Of a stretch of DNA of 64,000 nt, positions 9,771-22,058 are shown in pieces (within the stretch, counting starts at the first letter, position 1; the number at the start of each line of letters is the position of its first letter). Made by a program: the position numbers and the translations under genes. Below the pieces are notes generated by a model. It had not been told where the DNA came from and did no database searches. It was given only the letters and a program-made list of their open reading frames with translations. The stretch is from Seongchinamella unica (GTDB lineage: Bacteria; Pseudomonadota; Gammaproteobacteria; Pseudomonadales; Halieaceae), in the NCBI RefSeq assembly GCF_004354085.1, contig NZ_SMSE01000005.1, positions 61,376-125,375 on the forward strand. Reading direction: 5' to 3'.

Positions 9771-10187
9771 TCAGAAGCTATCTATAATGTTCTTTATGAT
9801 ATTTTTGTATTCTGTTGTCGAAAGAGCCGGGGTTCGCTCCAGATAGACAACTTCACAAACGTCAGACAAGTCATCGAATTTACCTTTCCAATCGTCGCCC
9901 ATAACAAGCAAATCTGCTTTCTGACTTAGAATGTACTCGCGCTTTTTTTCCAGGCTCTCTTCGACAAACACCCGATCCACACCCTTGATCTCGCTCACAA
10001 TCGCCAAACGGTGTTCCTCGGAAAAAATCGGGTACTTTCCTTTCTTTGAGAAATTCAGGGCGTCTGATGACACGCCAACAACAAGGCTATCGCCCAGTTC
10101 CCTGGCCCTCTGAAGGATGCGCAGATGACCAAAGTGAAACAGGTCAAATGTTCCGAATGTCAGTACCGTCTTAACCACAAAATTCAT
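9771..10187 (-). CDS. tagD: Glycerol-3-phosphate cytidylyltransferase-like protein (TagD family)
   Basis: 138 residues, the usual size for TagD-type nucleotidyltransferases. TFGTFDLFHFGHLRILQRA holds the HxGH catalytic motif, and the end of the domain reads RTPALSTTEYKN, equivalent to the family's RTxGISTT element. It probably forms CDP-glycerol from CTP and glycerol 3-phosphate, supplying the TagF-like domain encoded at 4985-7246. The gene is convergent with the aminotransferase gene and divergent from the phosphotransferase gene. Other cytidylyltransferases such as ethanolamine-phosphate types are close relatives, so the substrate is not certain. Confidence 0.85.
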   Translation of the reverse strand: MNFVVKTVLTFGTFDLFHFGHLRILQRARELGDSLVVGVSSDALNFSKKGKYPIFSEEHRLAIVSEIKGVDRVFVEESLEKKREYILSQKADLLVMGDDWKGKFDDLSDVCEVVYLERTPALSTTEYKNIIKNIIDSF

Positions 10188-10402
10188 CTCTCAAAACCAA
10201 GTAAATTCTCTCAAAGGAGGCCTGAAGAAACCCTAATTTGTAACGCGCCAGGATAGAGTCCCGACACTAGCCTACTGCACCAGTCGCGGATAAAGTAGAA
10301 TACCGTATGTACCTGTAGTTTCCTACTTGGAAGACGGGCCAGGTGGGGGCGGAGTGTATTGGCAATCCATTATTCGAGAATAAAAAGATAGCAACGTTTT
10401 CA

Positions 10403-12983
<2,581 letters not shown>

Positions 12984-12984
12984 C

Positions 12985-13968
12985 GTGCCCCATCCCGGAA
13001 ACCTTGCCGCTGTTATCGTTACCTTCAATCGCCTCGACAAACTGAAGGAAACGATTGCCAAAACCCTCGACAATGCCTTCTATCGTATTGTGGTGGTCAA
13101 CAACGCCTCGACTGACGATACAGCCGGTTGGCTGGATTCCCTCTCAGACCCCCGGCTGCTGGTGATTCACAGCGAGACAAACCTGGGCGGGGCAGGCGGA
13201 TTTAATTTAGGCTTCGCCCACGTTGCGGAGGACCTCCCGGACGCGGACTGGCTGGTGTGTTTTGACGATGACGCCTACCCAGAGTCCAACGTTGTTGACA
13301 CATTCAATACACTCTCTATCCCAGAGGACGTTGGCTCACTGGCCGGAGCGGTATACTTGCCGGATGGCCAGACAATCAGCGAAATGAACCGGCCCAGCAA
13401 CAATCCATTCTGGCACTTCGGTGAGTTTCTGGGCACTGCTGGAAAGGGGCGTATGGGCTTTCACGTCAGCGACGACGCCTACAGGAGCGAAACCCCCCTG
13501 GATGTAGATACGTCATCCTTTGTCGGCTGTTTCATCCGCTTGGCCAATATTCGAAAAGGGAAGATTGGTCTGCCCCGCAGCGAACTGTTCATTTACGCCG
13601 ATGACATCATCTACGTGCTGGATTCTCGCAGGGCGGGGTTTCGCCACTGGTTCGTCCCGACCATGCGGTTTCGTCATGACTGCGAAACCCTGATCAATCA
13701 GCAAGACGTTTACCACCCGCTCTGGAAGGTATATTACACCTACAGGAATCGCCTGGAGCTATTTCGTATCGCTTCGGGGTGGTTTTTCCCCCTTGTGCTT
13801 CTTATAAAAGTACCAAAATTTTTCCTCACCTACCGGCACTATGAGGTGAGCGAGCGGCGGAAGTTTCTGGAAATAACGCGACAAGCAGTAAAAGATGGCT
13901 TACGTCGCGATTTCAGCCGAAGACACTCTGAGGTAGTTTCTCTAGCCAACCTCGAAGAAGGCCGCTGA
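12985..13968 (+). CDS. GT2 glycosyltransferase, probable galactofuranosyl- or rhamnosyltransferase
   Basis: About 327 residues. AAVIVTFNRLDKLKETI, VVVNNASTDDTAGWL, NLGGAGGFNLGF and DWLVCFDDDAYPE (DXD) define a GT-A family 2 enzyme of the GlfT/RfbF-like group. GTG 12985 lies 1 bp after the glf stop; TTG codons at 12967 and 12970 in the same frame would overlap glf. I prefer GTG because family members have only a few residues before the first beta strand. Adjacency to glf argues for UDP-galactofuranose as donor (inference). Confidence 0.85.
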   Translation: MPHPGNLAAVIVTFNRLDKLKETIAKTLDNAFYRIVVVNNASTDDTAGWLDSLSDPRLLVIHSETNLGGAGGFNLGFAHVAEDLPDADWLVCFDDDAYPESNVVDTFNTLSIPEDVGSLAGAVYLPDGQTISEMNRPSNNPFWHFGEFLGTAGKGRMGFHVSDDAYRSETPLDVDTSSFVGCFIRLANIRKGKIGLPRSELFIYADDIIYVLDSRRAGFRHWFVPTMRFRHDCETLINQQDVYHPLWKVYYTYRNRLELFRIASGWFFPLVLLIKVPKFFLTYRHYEVSERRKFLEITRQAVKDGLRRDFSRRHSEVVSLANLEEGR

Positions 13969-14023
13969 ATCTTTACAACCTGAAATCCATCCTAAGGGTC
14001 CGTGCTCAAATTCAGAGATAACC

Positions 14024-15223
14024 ATGACCGATTCAACCGACGGCACCAACCCGGCAAAAGGAATCCTTTTGCACGATCTTCTTATCTTCAGCTCTCAGCT
14101 GGAGGGCAAGGACCTTGTCCAGCTTGACCAACTGATTAAGCGCTTTGGTGAGTCTTTGCGCGTGATAGAAGACAACATCTACTTGAAACTCAACACCGAT
14201 GATCGGGCCATATTTATATTGTGGTTCCTCAAAAGGTGGGGGGACATACAACTTGTGCATGACAGCGAACTTCTAGCTTATGACCAAGTCGTAAGCCTGG
14301 CAAAGTCAGCTCCATGGGAAGAATTTTCAGTGTGTGGTCGGCCCTATCGAAAGGTCAACTACTCGAGTCAAGGTTACGACTTGGACATCATTCAGTATCC
14401 CTGGGTGCTTGGGATTCATGATTTTTATTATAACCAGTATGAACATGGGCCGGTGATCATCGAAAAAGGTGACGTCATAATTGACGCCGGTGCATTCATC
14501 GGAGACACCGCAGTATTGTTCAATCATAAAGCCGAGGGGCAGTGCGAGGTGCACTGTTTCGAACTACTGGACGAAAATCTCGAGCTGCTAAGAGCGAATG
14601 TCAAACTGAACAAGCTCGATGAGGAAAGAGTTTTTGTCAATCAATTAGCACTGTCGGACCGCTCGGGCGAAATACTAGAGATCAAAAATCATAATATTCA
14701 AGGGGCGACCAAAGTAGACTCCAATACTTCGTTATCCCCGGGCAGCAGTAACAGTATTGGAACAATTTCGATTGATGACTACGTTCGCCAACGATCTCTT
14801 GATCGAGTCGACATGATCAAAATGGATATCGAAGGAGCGGAGTTGCAAGCCTTGAAGGGAGCTACCGAAACAATAAGAAAGCACAGGCCAAAATTGGCAA
14901 TTTGCCTTTATCACCTGCCGGCTGACCCAGTGAAACTACCCAAACTCTTAAACGAAATCGACTGTGGTTATCAATTTTTCTTTAAGTGGGCGCATTTAAG
15001 AAGTGGTTGGGAGGCAGTCTTATTGGCACACCCCGATGCTCGATCTGGCATAAATGAACGGGATTCAAACACACATCCGGACAGTGAGCTCTCATCCGCG
15101 CTACTTAACGTGCTAAGTCAATTTTCTCTAAAGTACTCTCAGGCTGACAATCTATGGAAGAGCAGAAGAAGACCTCTTTACCTTAGAGCAATTGAGCGTT
15201 GTAAGAAATATCTAAAAAACTGA
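14024..15223 (+). CDS. FkbM-family SAM methyltransferase
   Basis: 399 residues. An N-terminal about 130-residue region of unknown role precedes the methyltransferase fold: DVIIDAGAFIGDTAVLF is motif I, EVHCFELLDENLELLRANV the acidic SAM-binding strand, and VDMIKMDIEGAELQALKGA the FkbM motif. The family methylates hydroxyls of sugars or polyketides. It is the last plus-strand gene of the locus, 55 bp after the GT2, and converges on the ABC transporter genes. Confidence 0.85.
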   Translation: MTDSTDGTNPAKGILLHDLLIFSSQLEGKDLVQLDQLIKRFGESLRVIEDNIYLKLNTDDRAIFILWFLKRWGDIQLVHDSELLAYDQVVSLAKSAPWEEFSVCGRPYRKVNYSSQGYDLDIIQYPWVLGIHDFYYNQYEHGPVIIEKGDVIIDAGAFIGDTAVLFNHKAEGQCEVHCFELLDENLELLRANVKLNKLDEERVFVNQLALSDRSGEILEIKNHNIQGATKVDSNTSLSPGSSNSIGTISIDDYVRQRSLDRVDMIKMDIEGAELQALKGATETIRKHRPKLAICLYHLPADPVKLPKLLNEIDCGYQFFFKWAHLRSGWEAVLLAHPDARSGINERDSNTHPDSELSSALLNVLSQFSLKYSQADNLWKSRRRPLYLRAIERCKKYLKN

Positions 15224-15295
15224 CGAAGGTGGGTTACAGACCAGAAAGCCGTATCCTCGGCTAACAGCAGCACAGAGCAGTGCTAGAGGTTGGCC

Positions 15296-16006
15296 CTACT
15301 TTCTCATCGAGGCCCGATACTCCGCAATCACCTCTTCCGGGTCACCCTGCGCGCAAATCTTTCCCTGGTCGATCCAGATCGCCCTGTCGCACAAAGACTT
15401 CACTTGAGCATCCGAGTGCGAGACAAACACCACGGTCTGGTCTCCCGCCATTCGCTCCTTCATGGCCTTCTCGGCCTTTTTCCTGAACTCGGCATCCCCG
15501 ACGCTGAGAATTTCATCCACCAGCAGAATGTCGACATGGGTCAGCAGTGCGGTGGTAAAGCCAAGGCGTGACTTCATCCCCGCGGAGTAGGTTTTTACCG
15601 GCTCCTCGAAGGAGTCACCCAGCTCAGAAAACGCCTTGATTTGTTCAAGGTAAGCGAGCGCCTCGGATTTAGTTGCCCCCTGCAGCATGGCCGACAACAT
15701 GGCGTTATCGCGGCCGCTCAGGTCCAGCTTGTGGCCAAGACCAATGGTGAGCAGGGATGCCGTTTTGCCCGGCCGCTTGACTATTTCACCGCCGGTGGGC
15801 GCCAGGATTTCCGCCATAATTCGCAGCATGGTGGTTTTGCCCACACCGTTGCGGCCAATAATGCCCAGCGTCTCATTCTCATAAAGCTTGAAAGAGACCT
15901 GATCCAGCACATGGTGCACACCATGGTCGAACGTGCCCTTGCTGGTCTGGAAGCTGAGGGACACATCCCTCAGTTCCAGCATGACCTTTCTGTCGGGGGC
16001 ACTCAT
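15296..16006 (-). CDS. Polysaccharide ABC exporter, ATP-binding subunit
   Basis: 236 residues. Walker A is IIGRNGVGKTTML, the signature motif YSAGMKSRLGF and Walker B ILLVDEILSVGD, followed by the H-loop region VVFVSHSD. The YSAGM signature and the LVDEILSVGD wording are typical of the KpsT/Wzt/TagH polysaccharide-export group. There is no C-terminal carbohydrate-binding extension, so it resembles KpsT or short Wzt forms. It begins at the stop of the permease gene upstream, making a two-gene operon. Confidence 0.92.
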   Translation of the reverse strand: MSAPDRKVMLELRDVSLSFQTSKGTFDHGVHHVLDQVSFKLYENETLGIIGRNGVGKTTMLRIMAEILAPTGGEIVKRPGKTASLLTIGLGHKLDLSGRDNAMLSAMLQGATKSEALAYLEQIKAFSELGDSFEEPVKTYSAGMKSRLGFTTALLTHVDILLVDEILSVGDAEFRKKAEKAMKERMAGDQTVVFVSHSDAQVKSLCDRAIWIDQGKICAQGDPEEVIAEYRASMRK

Positions 16007-16785
16007 CAGGTCAACACCTTCAAAGCGAGGTACTTGCTCTTGTTTCGCATGAATTTAATGGACAAGACGATGATGGCCCCGGAGCCAAGCGCAATGGCCA
16101 TAAGATGGAGCGTGTCCGGAGCGGTGTCATTCATAAGCACCTGCCGGTGCGCGTCAATCATAAAGGCCAGCGGATTCATGGTGAGCAGGAGTTCGGTTTT
16201 CTCAGGACTGCCGATGTCGCGCACATCCCAGAAAATGCCAGAGGTAAACAACAAAAAGGTCATCCCCAGGGGTATTAATTTCTGGAAATCCCTCACGATG
16301 CACACCAGGCAGGAACCCACCAAGCCACAGGCCACAATCATCAGATACATTACCAGGAAGATGGGAATCATCCACAGCCAGGCAAAGCCAGGATACTGTC
16401 CAAACATGATCAGGATCAGGAATAACAGCAGATACACAGAGGATTGCCGGTAGAGACTCTCCTGTATCGCCGCCATCGGCCACAATGATTTGGGCATATT
16501 GATCTTGCCCACCAGGCCCTGGCTCGCGACGATACTGCCCGAAGCCTGAATGACCGTCTTGGAGAACCAGATAAAGGCAAACTTGCCACAGGTAAGAAAG
16601 AGGATGAAATCGCCGGACTTCTTGCCGGAGTCGAGAATCAGGTTGAATACGACAAAAAACACAGAAACCCACATCAGGGGCTCCAGGAACCACCACAGTA
16701 TACCCAGCTTGAACTTGGAGGCATCAGCCTTGAGCAACATGCGGGCCTGCACGTCGATCAGGCTGAAATACTGGCGAGGGGTCAT
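16006..16785 (-). CDS. Polysaccharide ABC exporter, permease subunit (ABC-2 type)
   Basis: 259 residues with about six hydrophobic segments. WWFLEPLMWVSVFFVVF and the late segment with GIFWDVRDI and MNPLAFMIDAHRQVLM are typical of Wzm/KpsM-type ABC-2 permeases. It should form the inner-membrane channel that flips or exports the lipid-linked glycan, with the ATPase encoded immediately downstream. It is transcribed divergently from rsmA. Confidence 0.92.
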   Translation of the reverse strand: MTPRQYFSLIDVQARMLLKADASKFKLGILWWFLEPLMWVSVFFVVFNLILDSGKKSGDFILFLTCGKFAFIWFSKTVIQASGSIVASQGLVGKINMPKSLWPMAAIQESLYRQSSVYLLLFLILIMFGQYPGFAWLWMIPIFLVMYLMIVACGLVGSCLVCIVRDFQKLIPLGMTFLLFTSGIFWDVRDIGSPEKTELLLTMNPLAFMIDAHRQVLMNDTAPDTLHLMAIALGSGAIIVLSIKFMRNKSKYLALKVLT

Positions 16786-16847
16786 GCGATTATCCGGCTG
16801 CCTGGATACAATGGAGTGATCTGGACGGCCCGAAGTTTAACAGATTT

Positions 16848-16876
16848 TTGACCGCCATTGGCGAGACCGGTAGTAA
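16848..16876 (+). promoter_or_regulatory. Possible sigma-70 promoter ahead of rsmA
   Basis: TTGACC at 16848-16853 and TAGTAA at 16871-16876 are separated by 17 bp, with rsmA starting 28 bp further on. The -35 is good and the -10 poor (3 of 6). Position between two divergent operons is its main support. Confidence 0.3.
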
Positions 16877-16904
16877 TCACACCCACCACCGGTACAATGC
16901 GCCT

Positions 16905-17705
16905 ATGGCAAAAAGACCCGGCACCCACATCCCTCGCAAACGCTTCGGCCAGAACTTCCTGGTCGACCAGGGCGTGATCGACCGCATCGCCAACGCCATT
17001 GGGATACAGGAGGGGGAGCACCTGGTAGAAATCGGCCCTGGCCAGGGCGCCCTCACCGAACGGCTGGCCCCGACTGGCTGTCGACTGGACGTGATCGAAC
17101 TGGACCGGGACCTGGTCGCCGGACTGCTGGCAGCCTTCAGTATTTACCCCGGGTTCAAGTTGCACAGCGCGGATGCCCTCAAGTTCGATTTCTCCTCTCT
17201 GGCGGAGGATGGCAGGCCATTGCGGGTAGTCGGCAACCTGCCCTACAACATTTCCACCCCGCTGATCTTCAAGCTGTTGGAAAACGCCGCCATTATCCAG
17301 GACATGCACTTTATGCTGCAGTTGGAAGTGGTCGAGCGTCTGGCGGCACAACCGGGCGGCAAGGCATGGGGGCGACTGGGCATCATGGCCCAGTATCACT
17401 GCCAGGTAGAGCACCTGTTCGATGTTCCCCCTGCTGCCTTTAACCCGCCCCCCAAGGTACAGTCTGCCATCGTTCGACTGACCCCCTGGCGGGCGTCTCC
17501 CTGGTCGCAATGCGAGGAAAGTGAATTGCGCAAGGTGGTGCAGGCCGCATTTGCCCAACGCCGCAAAACCTTGCGCAATAACCTCAAAGGCCTTATAGAT
17601 GGAGCAGCGCTGGAAGCGCTGGGTATCGACCCGGGGTGCCGCGCAGAAACCCTGCAACTGAGTCAATTCATCGAGATCGCCAACGCCGTCAATGAACAAA
17701 CCTGA
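16905..17705 (+). CDS. rsmA: 16S rRNA dimethyladenosine transferase RsmA (KsgA)
   Basis: 266 residues from ATG 16905, the family length; an in-frame upstream ATG at 16848 would add residues that lack family character. KRFGQNFLVDQGVIDRI is the RsmA N-terminal signature, LVEIGPGQGALTERL the SAM motif, and VGNLPYNISTPLIFKLL the NLPY catalytic motif that dimethylates A1518 and A1519 of 16S rRNA. It overlaps apaG by 14 bp, as in the conserved rsmA-apaG-apaH operon. Confidence 0.97.
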   Translation: MAKRPGTHIPRKRFGQNFLVDQGVIDRIANAIGIQEGEHLVEIGPGQGALTERLAPTGCRLDVIELDRDLVAGLLAAFSIYPGFKLHSADALKFDFSSLAEDGRPLRVVGNLPYNISTPLIFKLLENAAIIQDMHFMLQLEVVERLAAQPGGKAWGRLGIMAQYHCQVEHLFDVPPAAFNPPPKVQSAIVRLTPWRASPWSQCEESELRKVVQAAFAQRRKTLRNNLKGLIDGAALEALGIDPGCRAETLQLSQFIEIANAVNEQT

Positions 17706-18105
17706 GTTTAACCCTGCCCTGGTGGGCGTCAGCGTGGTGACCACCTATCTGCCCAGTCACTCCAACCCGGAGGACAGGCATTACACCTTCGCCTATACCA
17801 TTACTGTCAGCAACGCCGGAGACCTCCCGGTGCAATTGCTGTCTCGGCACTGGGTTATCACCGATGCAAACAATGAGGTGCAGGAAGTCCGTGGCGATGG
17901 TGTCGTGGGCGAGCAGCCTATTATAGCGCCCGGTGGGTCCTTCCGTTATACCAGCGGGGCCACCCTGCCGACCCCCGTCGGCTATATGGAGGGAAGTTAC
18001 TTCATGGTGGTGCGAGAGCCAATGGCTGTGGATCCAGAGGCACTGCCCCAATTCGAGGTCCCCATCCCCGCCTTCACCCTGCACACGCCCACGGCCCTGA
18101 ACTGA
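17692..18105 (+). CDS. apaG: ApaG (DUF525 family) protein
   Basis: 137 residues. The fibronectin-III-like ApaG fold is recognisable from [38 protein letters not shown] and [18 protein letters not shown]. The exact biochemical role of ApaG is unsettled. The gene starts inside rsmA and ends 4 bp before apaH, so the three genes are almost certainly cotranscribed. Confidence 0.96.
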   Translation: MNKPEFNPALVGVSVVTTYLPSHSNPEDRHYTFAYTITVSNAGDLPVQLLSRHWVITDANNEVQEVRGDGVVGEQPIIAPGGSFRYTSGATLPTPVGYMEGSYFMVVREPMAVDPEALPQFEVPIPAFTLHTPTALN

Positions 18106-18109
18106 TCCC

Positions 18110-18940
18110 ATGGCCACCTATGCTGTCGGCGACATCCAGGGCTGCCTTCAGCCCCTGAAGTGCCTGCTCCGACAGGTCGACTTCGATCCGGCCAGAGATG
18201 TGCTGTGGTCCACCGGCGATATTGTAAACCGGGGCCCCAAGTGCTTGAAAACGTTGCGCTTTCTCTACAACATGCGCGACAGCCTGGTGCTGGTGCTGGG
18301 CAACCACGACCTGCACTTACTGGCCGTGGCGGCAGGGGTCCGACAGCCCAGCAAATCGGACACGCTGGACAAAATCCTGGCCGCGCCAGACCGCGATATT
18401 TTGCTTAACTGGTTGCTCCACCAGCCGCTGATACATCACGAGCACGACTACACCCTGGTCCACGCGGGCATTCCGCCCCAGTGGTCGGTAAAAAAGGCCA
18501 TTAAGCTGGCCGGCGAAGTGGAGGCCGTGCTGCAGAGCGAACAGTGCACGGAGTTTTTCCGCCAGATGTACGGTAATGAACCCGCCGTCTGGTCCAATGG
18601 ACTGACAGGCATGGACCGACTGCGGGTGATTACCAATTACCTGACCCGGATGCGCTACTGTACCAGCGAGGGTTGGCTGGACCTGGTCAGCAAGGGGCCG
18701 GAGCCGCCCTGTAATGGCAAGAAGGTGTCCGCCTGGTTCAGCCACCCCAATCGCAAGACCCGTGACGATAAAATCCTGTTTGGACATTGGGCCTCGCTGG
18801 AGGGAAGAACCGATAGTCCAAACGCGATCGGGCTGGATACCGGCTGTGTATGGGGTGGCTCGCTATCCCTGTTCTGCCTGGATACGGGGCAGTGGACTCG
18901 CTGCCACTGCAAGAATGGCAAATGCGTGGATAAGCCCTGA
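18110..18940 (+). CDS. apaH: Symmetrical bis(5'-nucleosyl)-tetraphosphatase ApaH
   Basis: 276 residues. It is a metallophosphoesterase: YAVGDIQGC is the GDxHG-like motif [11 protein letters not shown] the GDxxDRG-like motif II, and [11 protein letters not shown] the GNHE/D motif III, with LVHAGIPP further on. It hydrolyses Ap4A to two ADP. Last gene of the rsmA operon. Confidence 0.96.
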   Translation: MATYAVGDIQGCLQPLKCLLRQVDFDPARDVLWSTGDIVNRGPKCLKTLRFLYNMRDSLVLVLGNHDLHLLAVAAGVRQPSKSDTLDKILAAPDRDILLNWLLHQPLIHHEHDYTLVHAGIPPQWSVKKAIKLAGEVEAVLQSEQCTEFFRQMYGNEPAVWSNGLTGMDRLRVITNYLTRMRYCTSEGWLDLVSKGPEPPCNGKKVSAWFSHPNRKTRDDKILFGHWASLEGRTDSPNAIGLDTGCVWGGSLSLFCLDTGQWTRCHCKNGKCVDKP

Positions 18941-18955
18941 TCCGGCAATTCAGGC

Positions 18956-20779
18956 TTGCTGGACAGAGGCGGCTTCTCCAGAATAGAGCCATTCAAGGAA
19001 GGCAGGGGCAGCTCCCCGGGGATAGTATTCAACTTGCGGTCGTCTCACCCTTCAGAGCTTGCCAGCTTATTTTCCCGCCGCAATCTGGCCGTGCTTCTGG
19101 GCATTTTTCTTGTCGCCCTGCTTCCCCGTCTTTACAGCGCCCAGACCGTGGGCTGGCACTGGTATGGGCAGGGCAGCTTTACCCCCATCAACTTTGACGA
19201 GGCCAATACCTGCCGCATGTGGCTAAAGGCCGCCAGGGAATATTCCCCGCTGGTGGGCGCACAGACCGTTAGCATCAACACAATCCTCGGCCACCCACCG
19301 CCGGCCAACGCTGAAGGTAACTACAACGTGGCCAAGGCCTACTGCCTGAGTGGGCCCCACATGCTGGTGGCGAGATCATTCTCCGCCTTCCTGGGCGCAG
19401 CGACGGTAGTCCTGACCTGCCTGATCGCCTTCACTCTCAGTCCGCACACACCGCGGGTTGCCTGGACGGCGGGGCTGTTGCTGGCTTTGTCGGGATTTCA
19501 CGCCACTCAGTCCCACATGGCCACCGTGGATGTGGCGATGACCTTCTACATCTACCTGTTTATCCTCAGCGCCATGCTCGCGGTGAGCAATCGCAAAGCC
19601 CTGCCGATGATGCTGTGCCTGCTGCTTATGCTGCCCGCCATATTCGCCAAGAAAGTCTGGCCCTTCCCGCTGCTGGCGTTGCTGGCCTTCTTACCCGCCA
19701 GTACCTGGCGGAGTTTCCTTGGGAACATGAGCAACAAACACTTTGCTGGCGTGGTGGGCGCAGCGTTGATTATGGCGGCCTTCGCCTTCAACACCGGCTT
19801 TCAGTCCCTCGGGTGGTATCCCCTGTTGGGACTGTTCTATCTCGCCGTGCCCTGGCGAAAAATCCCCCTGTGCACAGCCCCGCTTTACCTGGCCATTCCC
19901 TGGGTTGCCTGGGGAATCGCGCAAACGGACATCGCCTTCCTGAAAAGCTTCACCACCGGCTACCTCAACGGCAAGTTCGGCTCCGGTTTTGGCGCCATCG
20001 GCTGGAACAAGCTGGATCGCAATCTGCTTAATCTACCTGTACTGCTCATTGTCGGACTGGGACTTCCCGCCGCCCTGCTTATTCCCCGCGGGGTCGTGCA
20101 GATGATCCGCGATCAGCGCAACGTGCGCCTCTGGCTGTGCCTGCTGCCGATTCTCGCCTGGACCGCCTATATGCTGTTGATTGCCCCCAAAACCACCTAC
20201 CGCCACTACCTGCCATTGATACCTGCCACCGCCCTGCTGGCCGCACAGGGATACTGGTCGCTCAAATGGGCCCATAATAAACTGCTACTGGCTGCATTTT
20301 TCCTCTGGCCGGCCTTGCTGCTGATTGATTTTGAGCTGGATTTTCACCAGGACACCCGGCGCCAGGCAGTCCACTGGTACCAACAGCACGCAGGCGCCAA
20401 GGTATTCCACACCTTTTATGCATCGCCCCCTCCGTTTCACCGGCCATCACCGGTGCTGTTCAAGGAAGAGTACGCGATGGGCGATGCCAGCGTGCTCAGG
20501 CAGGGCGATTACCTGGTGCTGAGCGAAAACTGGTACGAAACCGCCCAGGCGCAGGAGCTCAACGGCTTTCGCGTAACCAACCTGGAGCGCCTGGTTAAAA
20601 CCACCCCCGAGCGCGCTGCGCTCTATCGGCAGATTCTCGCCGGCCGTCACCCCGACCTGACCCTGGTGCAGGACTATACGGTTTCCAACTTCATGCCGGA
20701 GCTGGTTCTTCACAAGGTCTACTACGGGACCTTCCAGAAATTTGTGGGTGACCTGAAAATCTACCGCATCAGCAAATAA
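18956..20779 (+). CDS. Multi-pass membrane GT-C glycosyltransferase (PMT/ArnT-like)
   Basis: Up to 607 residues. After a hydrophilic N-terminus the first membrane helix is NLAVLLGIFLVALLPRLY, then a loop with TPINFDEANTCRMWLKAA whose DE pair matches the catalytic acidic motif of GT39-type enzymes. About ten further hydrophobic segments follow, with a C-terminal soluble domain of about 150 residues. The longest frame begins at TTG 18956, 16 bp after apaH; a TTG at 19034 just before the first helix is an alternative. It likely transfers a sugar from a polyprenyl-phosphate donor in the periplasm. Confidence 0.72.
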   Translation: MLDRGGFSRIEPFKEGRGSSPGIVFNLRSSHPSELASLFSRRNLAVLLGIFLVALLPRLYSAQTVGWHWYGQGSFTPINFDEANTCRMWLKAAREYSPLVGAQTVSINTILGHPPPANAEGNYNVAKAYCLSGPHMLVARSFSAFLGAATVVLTCLIAFTLSPHTPRVAWTAGLLLALSGFHATQSHMATVDVAMTFYIYLFILSAMLAVSNRKALPMMLCLLLMLPAIFAKKVWPFPLLALLAFLPASTWRSFLGNMSNKHFAGVVGAALIMAAFAFNTGFQSLGWYPLLGLFYLAVPWRKIPLCTAPLYLAIPWVAWGIAQTDIAFLKSFTTGYLNGKFGSGFGAIGWNKLDRNLLNLPVLLIVGLGLPAALLIPRGVVQMIRDQRNVRLWLCLLPILAWTAYMLLIAPKTTYRHYLPLIPATALLAAQGYWSLKWAHNKLLLAAFFLWPALLLIDFELDFHQDTRRQAVHWYQQHAGAKVFHTFYASPPPFHRPSPVLFKEEYAMGDASVLRQGDYLVLSENWYETAQAQELNGFRVTNLERLVKTTPERAALYRQILAGRHPDLTLVQDYTVSNFMPELVLHKVYYGTFQKFVGDLKIYRISK

Positions 20780-20818
20780 GTGGTGAGCCGCCAAAGCTGC
20801 GCGGGTAAACTTCTGCCC

Positions 20819-22057
20819 ATGGAAACCTACCTTGTCGGCGGCGCTGTGCGTGACACCTTGCTCGACTACCCAATCCACGAGCGGGACTGGGTGGTAGTGG
20901 GCGCTAATCCACCGCAGATGCTCAAGCGGGGCTTTAAGCAGGTGGGCAAGGACTTTCCCGTATTTCTTCACCCTGAGACAAAAGAAGAATATGCGCTGGC
21001 TCGTACCGAGCGAAAATCAGGACATGGCTACACCGGCTTCGAGGTGCACTACGAGCCGGACGTGACGCTGGAAGAGGACCTGCAACGCAGAGACCTTACC
21101 ATTAACGCCATTGCACAAACCGGAGACGGGAAATATATAGACCCTTATGGTGGCCGGCAGGATATTGAAAACAAGGTCCTGCGCCATGTGTCCGATGCGT
21201 TCGTGGAGGACCCCCTCCGGGTGCTTCGCACTGCGCGATTTGCTGCCCGCTACCACCACCTCGGCTTTACTGTGGCACCCGAAACCACTGCACTCATGGC
21301 TGAAATTGTTCGCCAGGGCGAATTGGCGCACCTGCCGGCGGAACGTATCTGGGTTGAGTTGGATAAAGCCCTGGGTGAGCGCCATCCAGAAGTGTTTATT
21401 GAGGTGCTGCGCAGCTGTAGCGCGCTGGAGGCCTTGCTGCCGGAGGTCGAGGCCCTGTTTGGCGTACCGCAGACCGCAAAGCACCACCCTGAAATTGATT
21501 CCGGCATCCACACCTTGATGGTGGTACAGCAGGCGGTGCGGCTGAGCGAGCAGAAAGACGTTCGCTTCGCCGCGCTGCTGCACGACCTTGGCAAGGGGGT
21601 CACCCCCAAAGCGGAGTGGCCGCGGCATATCGCCCACGAGAAACGGGGGCTGAAGCTGGTCAAGCAGGTCTGTCAGCGGCTGAAGGCGCCCAATCAGTAC
21701 CGCGACCTGGCGCTAAAGGTCTGTGAATACCACTTGTTGTGCCACACGGCCCGGGAGCTACGAGGGCAGACGGTGTTAAAGCTGCTGCAAAATACGGATG
21801 CGCTGCGCAGGCCTGATCGATTCGAGGCTTTTTTGCTGGCCTGTGAGGCGGATGCGCGGGGCCGACTGGGGAGTGAGGAGAAAGACTATCCACAGGCGGA
21901 TTATCTACGTGAAGCGAGGGAAATATGCCTGGGGGTGACGGCGGAGATGTTTGTTGGGGTTGAGGGTAAGGCGCTTGGTGAGGCTATTGCTGGGGAGCGG
22001 GTCAGGCGGTTGGATGAGTTCAGGAAGGACGCTGGATCCCGGCGTTCGCCGGGATGA
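20819..22057 (+). CDS. cca: CCA-adding tRNA nucleotidyltransferase with HD domain
   Basis: 412 residues from ATG 20819. METYLVGGAVRDTLL and HERDWVVVGA give the class II nucleotidyltransferase GGxxR and hDhD motifs; EEDLQRRDLTINAIA and PLRVLRTARFAARY follow. An HD domain is present (AALLHDLGKG). It builds or repairs the 3' CCA of tRNAs. The last residues (GSRRSPG) and the TGA stop come from a REP-like palindrome rather than native coding sequence. Confidence 0.95.
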   Translation: METYLVGGAVRDTLLDYPIHERDWVVVGANPPQMLKRGFKQVGKDFPVFLHPETKEEYALARTERKSGHGYTGFEVHYEPDVTLEEDLQRRDLTINAIAQTGDGKYIDPYGGRQDIENKVLRHVSDAFVEDPLRVLRTARFAARYHHLGFTVAPETTALMAEIVRQGELAHLPAERIWVELDKALGERHPEVFIEVLRSCSALEALLPEVEALFGVPQTAKHHPEIDSGIHTLMVVQQAVRLSEQKDVRFAALLHDLGKGVTPKAEWPRHIAHEKRGLKLVKQVCQRLKAPNQYRDLALKVCEYHLLCHTARELRGQTVLKLLQNTDALRRPDRFEAFLLACEADARGRLGSEEKDYPQADYLREAREICLGVTAEMFVGVEGKALGEAIAGERVRRLDEFRKDAGSRRSPG

Positions 22058-22058
22058 C
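22032..22058. repeat. REP-like palindrome supplying the cca stop
   Basis: A 9-bp perfect inverted repeat (ATCCCGGCG, TT loop, CGCCGGGAT at 22036-22055) lies within a CTGGA...TGACG frame. Two copies of the same family occur at 26493-26520 and 26590-26617. The cca TGA lies at its right edge. Confidence 0.8.

Noticed and set aside
10188..10402. JUMPStart/ops-type element before the initiating glycosyltransferase
   Set aside because: A GGCGGAGTG string near 10349 only loosely resembles the ops core and the longer JUMPStart consensus is absent.
15641..16453. A 270-codon plus-strand frame opposite the ABC transporter genes
   Set aside because: Both minus-strand genes have intact Walker, signature and membrane motifs; the opposite frame crosses their junction.
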